Under the pieces are notes generated by a model. It did no database searches. It saw only the letters and a list, made by a program, of their open reading frames with translations, and had not been told where the DNA came from. A stretch of DNA of 64,000 bases. It comes from Microglena sp. YARC (Eukaryota > Chlorophyta > Chlorophyceae > Chlamydomonadales > Chlamydomonadaceae). The stretch is taken from positions 53,555,566-53,619,565 of the forward strand of contig CM039462.1 in NCBI GenBank assembly GCA_022414725.1. Direction: 5' to 3'. The translations under genes and the position numbers were made by a program. This document shows, piece after piece, positions 20,601-30,535 of the stretch (position 1 is its first letter; the number at the start of each line of letters is the position of its first letter).

Positions 20601-23600
20601 AAGCAGAGGCAGGCGAAGGGAAGACAGGCTAACGTCGGTATTGAGAATCGATCGGGATCGAGAATTGATCGGGATTGAGAATTTATCGGGACTGAGATCG
20701 GCGACCAGGTGCAGGTGATGATGATTGCGGATGTAGTGGGGGGGCCGGTGGGGGGGCGGTCGACAGCCTGGCAGTGGCAGACTTGCAGTGTGGCAGCATC
20801 GCAGTGGCACGCCAGTAGGACCAAGGCGAATTGTTCAGGACACTGCGTCCTCCGTCGTCGAAGGAACGTCGAAGGGTCCGTTGCGTCGCAGACGCAGCTT
20901 CAGTAGGTTGGCTGCGTCTCACTTGAATGCCATGCGTCCCTCTGCGTCCGATTCCGTCCCATTGCTGGCGGCCTCGGAAGTGCCCATGCGAACGTTTGTA
21001 CCTCCATGGTTTACAGCACGATGGTCGCAAGTGCGTGAGATGGATTTGTATTCGTTTCCCATGGAATTGCTCATTGTGCAAGTTGCAAGGCTGGAAACAT
21101 TAACATTACGAGAAGTATGAGTACCTTGTAGGTCCGGGGTGGACGCTGGCGTGGGGTATAGGGCGAGAGGATGGGAATATGGGATTGGAGTGGGGGGGTG
21201 TAGAAGTGGGTAGAAGTGGAAGGGAAGTGTCGAGAGGTCCGAACTCGGACGTGGACGTGATTGAGTTCAATGCGGCCTAACCCCTGTGCGATTGGAGTGC
21301 ATGTTAAGCATTGAACATGGTGTGTGGGGTGTGGGTGGGATACCTGGCGGAGGCGGAGGGGAGACAGGCGAACGCCGGGATTGTGAATTGAGCGGGATTG
21401 GGAGCTGATCTGGAAGGAGATTTTAACGGGAAGGAGAATTGTCGGAAGCGGCAGCAAGCAGGCAGAGTGAGGCGAAAATTCGTCGTGATCATCAGCAAGC
21501 AAGCAGAGGCAGGCGAAGGGAAGACAGGCTAACGTCGGTATTGAGAATCGATCGGGATCGAGAATTGATCGGGATTGAGAATTTATCGGACTGAGATCGG
21601 CGACCAGGTGCAGGTGATGATGATTGCGGATGTAGTGGGGGGCCGGTGGGGGGGGCCGGTCGACAGCCTGGCAGTGGCAGACTTGCAGTGTGGCAGCATC
21701 GCAGTGGCACGCCAGTAGGACCAAGGCGAATTTGTTTTCAGGACACTGCGTCCTCCGTCGTCGAAGGAACGTCGAAGGGTCCGTTGCGTCCAGACGCAGC
21801 TTCAGTAGGTTGGCTGCGTCTCACTTGAATGCCATGCGTCCCTCTGCGTCCGATTCCGTCCCATTGCTGGCGGCCTCGGAAGTGCCCATGCGAACGTTTT
21901 GTACCTCCATGGTTTACAGCACGATGGTCGCAAGTGCGTGAGATGGATTTGTATTCGTTTCCCATGGAATTGCTCATTGTGCAAGTTGCAAGGCTGGAAA
22001 CATTAACATTACGAGAAGTATGAGTACCTTGTAGGTTCCGGGGGTGGACGCTGGCGTGGGTATAGGGGCGAGAGGATGGGAATATGGGATTGGAGTGGGG
22101 GTGTAGAAGTGGGTAGAAGTGGGAAGGGAAGTGTCGAGAGTCGAACTCGGACGTGGACGTGATTGAGTTCAATGCGGGCCTAACCCATGTGCGATTGGGA
22201 GTGCATGTTAAGCATTGAACATGGTGTGTGGGTGTGGGTGGGATACCTGGCGGAGGCGGAAGGGGAGAACAGGCGAACGCCGGGATTGTGAATTGAGCGG
22301 GATTGGGAGCTGATCTGGAAGGAGATTTTAACGGGAAGGAGAATTGTCGGAAGCGGCAGCAAGCAGGCAGAGTGAGGCAAAAATTCGTCGTGATCAGCAG
22401 CAAGCAAGCAGAGGCAGGCGAAGGGAAGACAGGCTAACGTCGGTATTGAGAATTGATCGGGATCGAGAATTGATCGGGATTGAGAATTTATCGGGACTGA
22501 GATCGGCGACCAGGTGCAGGTGATGATGATTGCGGATGTAGTGGGGGCCGGTGGGGGGGCTGGTCGACAGCCTGGCAGTGGCAGACTTGCAGTGTGGCAG
22601 CATCGCAGTGGCACGCCAGTAGGACCAAGGCGAATTGTTCAGGACACTGCGTCCTCCGTCGTCGAAGGAACGTCGAAGGGTCCGTTGCGTCGCAGACGCA
22701 GCTTCAGTAGGTTGGCTGCGTCTCACTTGAATGCCATGCGTCCCTCTGCGTCCCGATTCCGTCCCATTGCTGGCGGCCTCGGAAAGTGCCCATGCGAACG
22801 TTTGTACCTCCATGGTTTACAGCACGATGGTCGCAAGTGCGTGAGATGGATTTGTATTCGTTTCCCATGGAATTGCTCATTGTGCAAGTTGCAAGGCTGG
22901 AAACATTAACATTACGAGAAGTTATGAGTACCTTGTAGGTCCGGGGGTGGACGCTGGCGTGGGGTATAGGGGGCGAGAGGATGGGAATATGGGATTGGAG
23001 TGGGGGGGTGTAGAAGTGGGTAGAAGTGGGAAGGGAAGTGTCGAGAGGTCCGAACTCGGACGTGGACGTGATTGAGTTCAATGCGGCGTAACCCCTGTGC
23101 GATTGGGAGTGCATGTTAAGCATTGAACATGTGGTGTGTGGGTGTGGGTGGGATACCTGGCGGAGGCGGAAGGGGAGGACAGGCGAACGCCGGGATTGTG
23201 AATTGAGCGGATTGGGAGCTGATCTGGAAGGAGATTTTAACGGAAGGAGAATTGTCGGAAGTGGCAGCAAGCAGGCAGAGTGAGGCGAAAATTCGTCGTG
23301 ATCAGCAGCAAGCAAGCAGAGGCAGGCGAAGGGAAGACAGGCTAACGTCGGTATGAGAATGATCGGGATCGAGAATTGATCGGATTGAGAATTTATCGGG
23401 ACTGAGATCGGCGACCAGGTGCAGGTGATGATGATTGCGGATGTAGTGGGGGGCGGTGGGGGCCGGTCGACAGCCTGGCAGTGGCAGACTTGCAGTGTGC
23501 AGCATCGCAGTGGCACGCCAGTAGGACCAAGGCGAATTGTTCAGGACACTGCGTCCTCCGTCGTCGAAGGAACGTCGAAGGGTCCGTTGCGTCCAGACGC

Positions 23601-25673
23601 AGCTTCAGTAGGTTGGCTGCGTCTCACTTGAATGCCATGCGTCCCTCTGCGTCCGATTCCGTCCCATTGCTGGCGGCCTCGGAAGTGCCCATGCGAACGT
23701 TTGTACCTCCATGGTTTACAGCACGATGGTCGCAAGTGCGTGAGATGGATTTGTATTCGTTTCCCATGGAATTGCTCATTGTGCAAGTTGCAAGGCTGGA
23801 AACATTAACATTACGAGAATTATGAGTACCTTGTAGGTTCCGGGGTGGACGCTGGCGTGGGGTATAGGGGCGAGAGGATGGAATATGGGATTGGAGTGGG
23901 GGGGTGTAGAAGTGGGTAGAAGTGGGAAGGGAAGTGTCGAGAGGTCCGAACTCGACGTGGACGTGATTGAGTTCAATGCGGCCTAACCCCTGTGCGATTG
24001 GGAGTGCATGTTAAGCATTGAACATGGTGTGTTGGTGTGGGTGGGATACCTGGCGGAGGCGGAAGGGGACAGGCGAACGCCGGGATGTGAATTGAGCGGG
24101 ATTGGGAGCTGATCTGGAAAGGAGATTTTACGCGGAAGGAGAATGTTCGGAAGTGGCAGCAAGCAGGCAGAGTGAGGCGAAAAATTCGTCGTGCATCAGC
24201 AGCAAGCAAGCAGAGGGCAGGCGAAGGGAAGACAGGCTAACGTCGGTTTGAGAATTGATTCGGATCGAGAATTGATCGGGATTGAGAACTTATCGGACTG
24301 AGATCGGCGACCAGGTGCAGGTGATGATGATTGCGGATGTAGTGGGGGCCGGTGGGGGGGCCGGTCGACAGCCTGGCAGTGGCAGACTTGCAGTTGTGGC
24401 AGCATCGCAGTGGCACGCCAGTAGGACCAAGGCGAATTGTTCAGGACACTGCGTCCTCCGTCGCGAAGGGAACGTCGAAGGTCCGTTGCGTCGCAGACGC
24501 AGCTTCAGCAGTTGGCTGCGTCTCACTTGAATTGCCATGCGTCCCTCTGCGTCCGATTCCGTCCCATTGCTGGCGGCCTCGGAAGTTGCCCATGCGAACG
24601 TTTGTACCTCCATGGTTTACAGCGACGATTGGTCGCAAGTTGCGTGAGATGGATTTGTATTCGTTTCCCATGAGAATTGCTCATGTGTGCAAGTTGCAAG
24701 GCTGGAAACATTAACGTTACGAGAATTATGAGTACCTTGTAGGTCCGGGGGTGGACGCTGGCGTTGGGTCATAGGGCGAATATGAGGATGGGAATATGGG
24801 ATTGGAGTGGGGGGGGTGTAGAAGTGGGTAGAACGTGGAGAGGGAAGTGTCGAGAGGTCCGAACTCGGACGTGGACGTGATTGAGTTCAATGCGGCCTAA
24901 ACCCCTGTGCGATTGGGAGTGCATGTTAAGCATTGAACATGGTGTGTGGGTGTGGGTGGAGATACCTGGCGAGGCGGAAGGGGAGACAGGCGAACGCCGG
25001 GATTGTGAATTGAGCGGGATTGGGAGCTGATCTGGAAGGAGATTTTAACGGGAAGGAGAATTGTCGGAAGCGGCAGCAAGCAGGCAGAGTGAGGAGCGAA
25101 AATTCGTCGTGATCAGCAGCAAGCAAGCAGAGGCAGGCGAAGGGAAGACAGGCTAACGTCGGTATTGAGAATTGATCGGGATCGAGAATTGATCGGGATC
25201 GAGAATTGATCGGGATTGAGAATTTATCGGGACTGAGATCGCGACCAGGTTGCAGGTGATGAAGATTGCGGATGTAGTGGGGGGCCGGTGGGGGGGCGGT
25301 CGACGACAGCCTGGCAGTGGCAGACTTGCAGTGTGGCAGCATCGCAGTGGCACGCCAGTAAGGACCAAGGCGAATTGTTCAGGACACTGCGTCCTCCGTC
25401 GTCGAAGGAACGTCGAAGGGTCCGTTGCGTCGCAGGACGCAGCTTCAGTAAGGTTGGCTGCGTCTCACTTGAATGCCATGCGTCCCTCTGCGTCCGATTC
25501 CGTCCCATTGCTGGCGGCCTCGGAAGTGCCCATGCGAACGTTTTTACCTCCATGGTTTACAGCACGATGGTCGCAAGTGCGTGAGATGAATTTGTATTCG
25601 TTTCCCATGGAATTGCTCATTGTGCAAGTTGCAAGACTGGAAACATTAACATTACGAGAATTATGAGTACCTT
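17662..25673. repeat. 903-bp satellite, right array (8 full units plus 788 bp)
   Basis: Unit starts are 17662, 18563, 19467, 20368, 21266, 22168, 23077, 23972 and 24886. The first five units share GAATCGATCGGG instead of GAATTGATCGGG. AGAAGT(T)ATGAG marks units 18563, 20368, 21266 and 22168. No unit has the TCTAGA variant and no three-unit period is seen. The array stops within GAGTACCTT at 25673, the same unit phase at which the left array begins (946). Unit 23972-24885 carries many more one-base indels than its neighbours. Confidence 0.95.
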
Positions 25674-26077
25674 AGTTAATTGGCGTGGGCATGATTTCCA
25701 ACCTGGCCACCCACGCACGGCCCTGCGGGTGAGTGTGGGTGAAATCCGTGCTAATAATAGCTCAAGTGCCCTAGGAGAATGATTCGTTCATTGTGATGCT
25801 TGTATGTTTCGCCTCGATTTTTTGACGACAATTCCATTCCCAAACCTATGTTTGCGCACATGATTGGATGGTACGAATTTGAAATGATGACAATTGTTAC
25901 CCAATAATTGTAGCTTTGGGCCCAAAAAGCACAAACCTTAGCTCCTTTTCTTGAATTGCGATGCTCATATGTGTTCTCGTGAGAAAATGTCCGTTACCAA
26001 TAAGTCTTATAATTGTTATATGTTGTATAATGTTTCGTTTTTTTGTGATTTGAAGTGAAACCTGCAAAGTAGGTTGT

Positions 26078-26078
<1 letters not shown>
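25674..26078. other. Unique flank, no gene seen
   Basis: Low-copy sequence after the satellite. No frame with a recognisable product; no repeat above 20 bp noticed. Confidence 0.5.

Positions 26079-26118
<40 letters not shown>
26079..26118. repeat. (AC)20 microsatellite
   Basis: Forty bases of perfect AC dinucleotide repeat, followed by GG and another ACACAC. Confidence 0.97.
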
Positions 26119-26121
<3 letters not shown>

Positions 26122-26164
26122 CACACAGTTTTGACGGGCTAATCCCTCAAAATCAAAAATTTTG

Positions 26165-26375
26165 AATTTTTTTTCATTCGGGTAAAATCTGGAGATATTT
26201 TTCATTCGGGTACCGCCATTTTCTTAGGCGTATGCGGTACTTCGGACATGAATCTGAGAATTTTTGGCCTGGAAATTCGAGAATTCTGAGAAATTCTGGG
26301 CTTCGAAATCGAGAAATCTGAGACATTCTGAGCAACTCTGGCTTCAATTTTGAGAACTCTGAGCATTCCGTCATC
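26165..26375. repeat. TTTTTCATTCGGGTA duplication and GAGAATTCTGAG-type degenerate repeats
   Basis: TTTTTCATTCGGGTA occurs twice (26170, 26198). It is followed by GAGAATTCTGAG, GAGAAATCTGAG and GAGAACTCTGAG variants about every 30-50 bp. Confidence 0.6.
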
Positions 26376-26677
26376 GAGCATCGACTACTTCCCACTATTA
26401 CGAGTCGCAGCTTGACTCGGTTTGAATTTGTGATCTGCTTCTTCCTTGTATGGAAACGGTCTCCGTGAGACTATGAACCAGGCTATGAACGGCTTGGACG
26501 ATCCGCAAGAAGTCGGTCTTCCAGATCCGTCTTTTCCTCGTGAACTCTGCCCGTTTGTCGGGAAAACCGCTAGGGGAATAGGGAGGCAAGTCATCCAAGC
26601 ACCCTACAGCCTTCCCCAAAAAGCCTCGCCTGCGCCTGAGCTGGCCGCTCGGTTTGATTTCCCCTGGCCTCTTTCAA

Positions 26678-27133
26678 ATGGGTCCTGATCCGCCAGCAGT
26701 ATCCAGGAATTGTTTGTTGTCTATGAAGCAAGAGAAAGGCCTTTCCAGAGACTGGTCCTCCAAGATCGTCAAGATCTTTCCTAGCGAGAGAACAGAGAAC
26801 ATTTCCCTGGATGATCTCAAGCACGCCATAGGACTTGTGAAGATATTCAGCCACTACGACGAGACCCAGATTTATGAGCGGATGAAAGGCAAATCATCTG
26901 ACCATCCCCTCGTTTCTTCTGACGAAGACCTGCTGGACGCTATGCGACGAGCTTCAGGGCCAAATGACCTGCTTAAGATCGTTCTCATGCCAAAGCCTAT
27001 TGAGGTGGAACCTTCCCAAGAACCCGCTACTAAGAAGAGCAAGACGGGCCCGAAGGCCCACCAGGCTGCGCTCAAAACGACCCGCGGGATACCCATCCAT
27101 AAAAAATGTAATTTTAAACGCCATTCACAATGA
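26678..27133 (+). CDS. Hypothetical protein with PB1-like segment
   Basis: The frame from the ATG at 26678 gives about 151 aa; a later ATG at 26723 (MKQEKGLSRD) is an alternative start. Residues roughly 30-105 run from KIVKIFPSERTENISLDDLK through YERMKG to VSSDEDLLDAMRRASGPNDL and LKIVLMPK. The acidic SSDEDLLDAM followed by a hydrophobic strand resembles the C-terminal half of PB1 domains (protein-protein interaction modules), but the N-terminal basic motif is weak. After it come a Pro/Glu-rich linker and a Lys-rich patch (KKSKTGPK) that could be nuclear-targeting. The last codons run into AT-rich sequence, so the true 3' end may be a splice site. The region is GC-balanced and non-repetitive, unlike almost everything around it. 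Function unknown. Confidence 0.45.
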   Translation: MGPDPPAVSRNCLLSMKQEKGLSRDWSSKIVKIFPSERTENISLDDLKHAIGLVKIFSHYDETQIYERMKGKSSDHPLVSSDEDLLDAMRRASGPNDLLKIVLMPKPIEVEPSQEPATKKSKTGPKAHQAALKTTRGIPIHKKCNFKRHSQ

Positions 27134-27254
27134 ATCCTCCGGGTCGCTAGTTTGTGTTGGGAGACCCACCTCCTGAAGTGAAAGTCCTTTCACGAAAGCA
27201 AAAAAAAGGCAGCAGAGCCGGGACCCTCCTGAAGTACCCTGGATATGCCCCGAT
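27134..27254. other. Spacer with a dispersed GGCAGCAGAGCCGGGA module
   Basis: 27208-27243 (GGCAGCAGAGCCGGGACC then CTCCTGAAGTACCCTGG) matches segments of the 220-bp repeats near 28631, 28851 and 29079. Confidence 0.55.
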
Positions 27255-27365
27255 TTGGCTGGACTGAACATTTGGCTTGGTTGAATTTGGCTTGGCTGGG
27301 CTGAACATTTGATTTGGTTTGGCTGAACATACGGCTTGGCTGAACATTTGGCTTGGCTGAACATC
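27255..27365. repeat. TTGGCTTGGCTGAACAT tandem repeat
   Basis: Irregular 17-22-bp units, about six copies (GGCTGAACAT + TTGGYTTGG). Gln/Pro/Ser-rich minus-strand frames across it are repeat artefacts. Confidence 0.85.
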
Positions 27366-27463
27366 TACATTTTCCCTCGTACTTACGTTTCTGCCGAAGA
27401 TGGCCAGCAGCCAAATTGCTGGCTGGAGCCATGTAACCAAGTTAAAGATTGGATTTGATTAAT

Positions 27464-27495
27464 GTATGTTACATTACAGTCCAGGGGGTAGGCCA
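27464..27495. repeat. GTTACAGTCCAGGGGGTAGGCC-type element, first copy
   Basis: ATGTTACATTACAGTCCAGG and GGGTAGGCCA at this site recur, slightly shorter, at 27886-27911. Confidence 0.6.
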
Positions 27496-27605
27496 TTAGG
27501 CAATTTTTTACAACAAGGGTTTTGGGCGGGGGGCCCTCTTCAGGGGGGCGGGAGCCCCCAGATTCACCCATTGTCCGTTTGTCCGACCTACGGAGACGAA
27601 GCCTG

Positions 27606-27800
27606 ACACGTCAGCCAACTATCTCATTACTAACTGACTTCAGTCAGCTTCATTGCCACCTGTCGTTCCAATAGCCAACTATCTCCTAACTAACTGACTT
27701 CAGTCAGCTTCATTGCCACCTGTCGTTCCAATAGCCAACTATCTCACAACTAACTGACGTCAGTCAGCTTCATTGCCCCCTGTCGTTCCAATAGCCAACA
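27606..27800. repeat. 60-bp tandem repeat (3 copies)
   Basis: AGCCAACTATCTC...CTAACTGACTTCAGTCAGCTT...CCTGTCGTTCCAAT recurs at 27612, 27673 and 27733. Each copy contains the small inverted repeat CTGACTTCAGTCAG. Confidence 0.93.
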
Positions 27801-27974
27801 CTCTCCACCAATTTTCCGCTTGCGATGCTGCCAAGGACTTCTATTAAATAGGCTTGATGTTCCTTTGAGCTCAGTCGACTACCGGTATGTTACAGTCCAG
27901 GGGTAGGCCAAATATGCTGAAGAGACTTGCCCAACCGTTAACAAACAAAAGGCGTGAAAAGGCTCGAAGGCTGT

Positions 27975-28095
27975 CTTAGACTGCAACACCGAAATTTACA
28001 ACTGTATTATCATAACCTGTGTCTGCCCCCAGTGCAAAAAGACAGGCTGGCCCCCTCAACCTCAGGTCTCATAATAAGCCATACTCTCACAACCA
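27975..28095. repeat. Dispersed repeat related to 29130-29260
   Basis: Shares CAACACCGAAATTTACAACT-like sequence, CCAGTGCAAAAAGACAGGCT and CCCCTCAACCTCA with 29140-29235. These look like edge copies of the 220-bp repeat family. Confidence 0.6.
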
Positions 28096-28143
28096 GGGTA
28101 CTACAAAGCGCGTGCACGTACATGCACTGCCTTTTTGTGCCCC

Positions 28144-28167
28144 ACTGCGCGTTTCGCGCAGTTTTTT
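28144..28167 (+). other. 8-bp GC hairpin followed by six T
   Basis: ACTGCGCG TTT CGCGCAGT then TTTTTT. It looks like an intrinsic terminator or Pol III stop, but there is no RNA gene upstream that I can recognise, so no function is assigned. Confidence 0.3.
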
Positions 28168-28277
28168 AAACCTCCTGCGGGGGCAGCGCGCAGTTTTTGC
28201 GTTTTTTGCACTACAAAGGGCTGGCCAATTTGACGTTTGTGCGCTTTTCAAAACAATAACGCAAATCCCAAGAGGGA

Positions 28278-28304
28278 GGGGGGGGGGGGGGGGGGGGGGG
28301 GGGG
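28278..28304 (+). repeat. Poly-G tract (27 G)
   Basis: Uninterrupted run after GAGGGA. Exact length is uncertain for technical reasons. Confidence 0.85.
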
Positions 28305-28405
28305 CGAGGGTATCGAATCCCACTGAACTCAGGTAGGGTGCGGAATCTCGGCAAGTACTAAGTCGCCACCATAGGTAAGACCGCTGTGGCTGTGGATGGG
28401 ACCGC

Positions 28406-28471
28406 CGGCACGGCTCCGAGTGCTCTCTAGACATCTTGCAAGATATCTAGAGAGCACTCGAAGCCGTGTCG
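28406..28471. other. 66-bp near-perfect palindrome without spacer
   Basis: The two 33-bp arms meet at CTTG|CAAG (28438/28439) and match at 30 of 33 positions. The core includes GAGTGCTCTCTAGA and its complement. It lies directly before the 220-bp repeats. Confidence 0.88.
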
Positions 28472-28489
28472 TTCAACACTAACATCGAC

Positions 28490-29145
28490 ACTTACAACTT
28501 TATTACCATAACCCTGAACTTGTGAGGTCGATGGCAGGGTTGTCCAGGACGCTGCATCCTCCATCGCATACGCAACATCGAAGGGTCTGTTGCGTCGCAG
28601 GATGCAGGCTATACAACTGGTTGTGTCTCAGGCAGTAGAGCCGGGACTCCTCCTGGATTACCCTGGTCGATAGCTGAAACAGTATTGAGTCTTGGGCTGT
28701 AACATTGACACTTACAACTTTATAACCGTAACCCTGAACTAGTGAGGTCGATGGCAGGGTTGTCCAGGTCGCTTCGTCCTCCGTCGCAGATGCAGCGTCT
28801 AAGGGCCCGTTGCGTCGCAGGATGCAGGCTATACAACTGGTTGCGTCTCAGGCAGCAGAGCCGTGGCTCCTCCTGGATTACCTTGGTCGATAGCTGTTAT
28901 TGAGTCTTGGGCTGTAACATCGAGACTTACAACTTTATTACCCGTACCGTTACCCTGAACTAGTGAGGTCGATGGCAGGGTTGTTCAGGACGCTGCGTCC
29001 TCCGTCGCAAACGCAGCGTCTAAGGGTCCGTTGCGTCCCAGGATGCAGGCTATAAAATTGGTTGCGTCTCAGACAGCAGAGCCGGGGCTCCTCCTGGATT
29101 ACCCTGGTCGATAGATGTTATAAAGTCTAGGGATGTTACATCGAG
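28490..29145. repeat. 220-bp tandem repeat (3 copies)
   Basis: ACTTACAACTTTAT recurs at 28490, 28710, 28925 and 29146. Each unit has GTGAGGTCGATGGCAGGGTT, a GGACGCTGCGTCCTCCGTCG block, GGTTGCGTCTCAGGCAGCAG and CTCCTGGATTACCCTGGTCG. The GGACGCTGCGTCC block is shared with the 903-bp satellite. Confidence 0.93.
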
Positions 29146-29317
29146 ACTTACAACTTTATAACCATAACCCGTGGTTGGCTCCAGTGCAAGCAAACAGCCT
29201 GGCCCCCACAACCTCACGCTTCGTAATAAGGCGTACCATTTACCACAACCCTAAACTAGTGAGGTCGATAGCTGCTATCGAGCAGTGTTTGCAGTGGCAA
29301 GAAGTGAGGTTCTGGTA
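29146..29317. repeat. Truncated edge copy of the 220-bp family
   Basis: Begins with ACTTACAACTTTATAACC, lacks the GGACGCTGCGTCC block and instead matches 28000-28095. It then runs into unique sequence. Confidence 0.55.
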
Positions 29318-29735
29318 TTTGATCGAAAGGCACCCAGATCCATCCCTCACATTTGTCTGGCTCCATGTTGGCGGGGGTAGTGTCCTACATATGTTGGTTG
29401 GTAAGTTGGTAGGTTGGTTGGTTGTTTAGTTGATCGAAAGGCACCCAGATCCATCCCTCACATTTGTCTGGCTCCATGTTGGCAGGGGTAGTGTCCTGAA
29501 TATGTTGGTTGGTAAGTTGGTAGGTTGGTTGGTTGTTTAGTTGATCGAAAGGCACCCAGATCCATCCCTCACATTTGTCTGGCTCCATGTTGGCGGTATG
29601 TGTCCTACATATGTTGGTTGGTAAGTTGGTAGGTTGGTTGGTTGTTTAGTTGATCGAAAGGCACCCAGATCCATCCCTCACATTTGTCTGGCTCCATGTT
29701 GGCGGGGGTAGTGTCCTGAATAGATTGGTTGGTAT
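29318..29735. repeat. 110-bp tandem repeat (4 copies)
   Basis: GATCGAAAGGCACCCAGATC recurs at 29319, 29432, 29542 and 29652, followed by CTCACATTTGTCTGGCTCCA and a GGTAGTGTCCTRMATATG + GGTTGG tail. The tail is an early form of the GT-rich minisatellite that follows. Confidence 0.92.
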
Positions 29736-30535
29736 GTAGGTTGGTTGGTTGGTTGGTTGGTGGGTTGCTTGGTTGGTAGGTAGGTTGGTTGAATCGTTGG
29801 TTGCTTATCAGGGGTGGTGTCCTGAACATGTTGGTTGGTTGGTTGGTTGGTTGGTTGGTTGGATGATTGGTTGCTTAACAGGGGTAGTGTCCTGAACATG
29901 TTGGTTGCTTAGTTGGTTGGTTGGTTGGTTGGTTGGTTGGGTGATTAGTTGGTTGCTTAACAGGGGTAGTGTCCTGAACATGTTGGTTGGTTGGTTGGTT
30001 GGTTTGTTGGCTGGCTAGTTGGTAGTGGGGTGTGTTTTTTTGGGGGGGGGGGGGGATCGGGGGTCGCCCGGGGCCGCTGTTTAATACTGCGCTGCTCGGC
30101 GGGGTGTTGCCACCTTCCACTCCTTCATCCCTGTCTGTTTATATAGTATATACAGGGGTAGAATCCTGAACACGCTGGTTGGTTTGTTGGTTTGTTGGCT
30201 TGTTGGTTTGTTGGTTGGTTGCTTGGTTGGTTGCTTAACAGGAGTAGTGTCCTGAACATGTTTGTTTGTTTGTTTGTTTGTTTGTTTGTTGGTTGGTTGG
30301 ATGATTGGTTGCTTAACAGGGGTAGTGTCCTGAACTTGTTGGTTGGTTAGTTGGTCGGTTAGTTAGTTGGTTGGTTGGTTGACAGGGGTAGTGTCCTGAA
30401 CACACTGGTTGGTTACTTGGTTGGTTAGCTGGTTGACAGGGGCGGTGTTCTGAACACGCTGGTTGGTTAATTGGTTGGTTGGTTGGTTGACATGGGTAGT
30501 GTCCTGAACACGTTGGTTGGCTGGTTGGCTACTTG
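29736..30535. repeat. Loose GGTT-rich minisatellite, proximal form
   Basis: Units of variable length (55-90 bp) with the core ACAGGGGTAGTGTCCTGAAC followed by (TTGG)n. It is interrupted at 30030-30170 by unrelated GC-rich sequence containing a 14-G run. Confidence 0.85.

Noticed and set aside
26446..26688. 80-codon frame just upstream of the PB1-like candidate
   Set aside because: Opens at TTG in a different frame, no recognisable domain and no clear splice donor joining it to 26678-27133.
28300..28325. tRNA-like T-arm wording (GGTATCGAATCCC here; GGGTCGAATCCC near 61047)
   Set aside because: No acceptor, D-arm or anticodon stem can be built around either; the second lies in a diverged minisatellite unit.
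29736..30535. Telomeric repeat
   Set aside because: TTGG runs are irregular and mixed with a longer core; no TTAGGG- or TTTAGGG-type array and no chromosome end.
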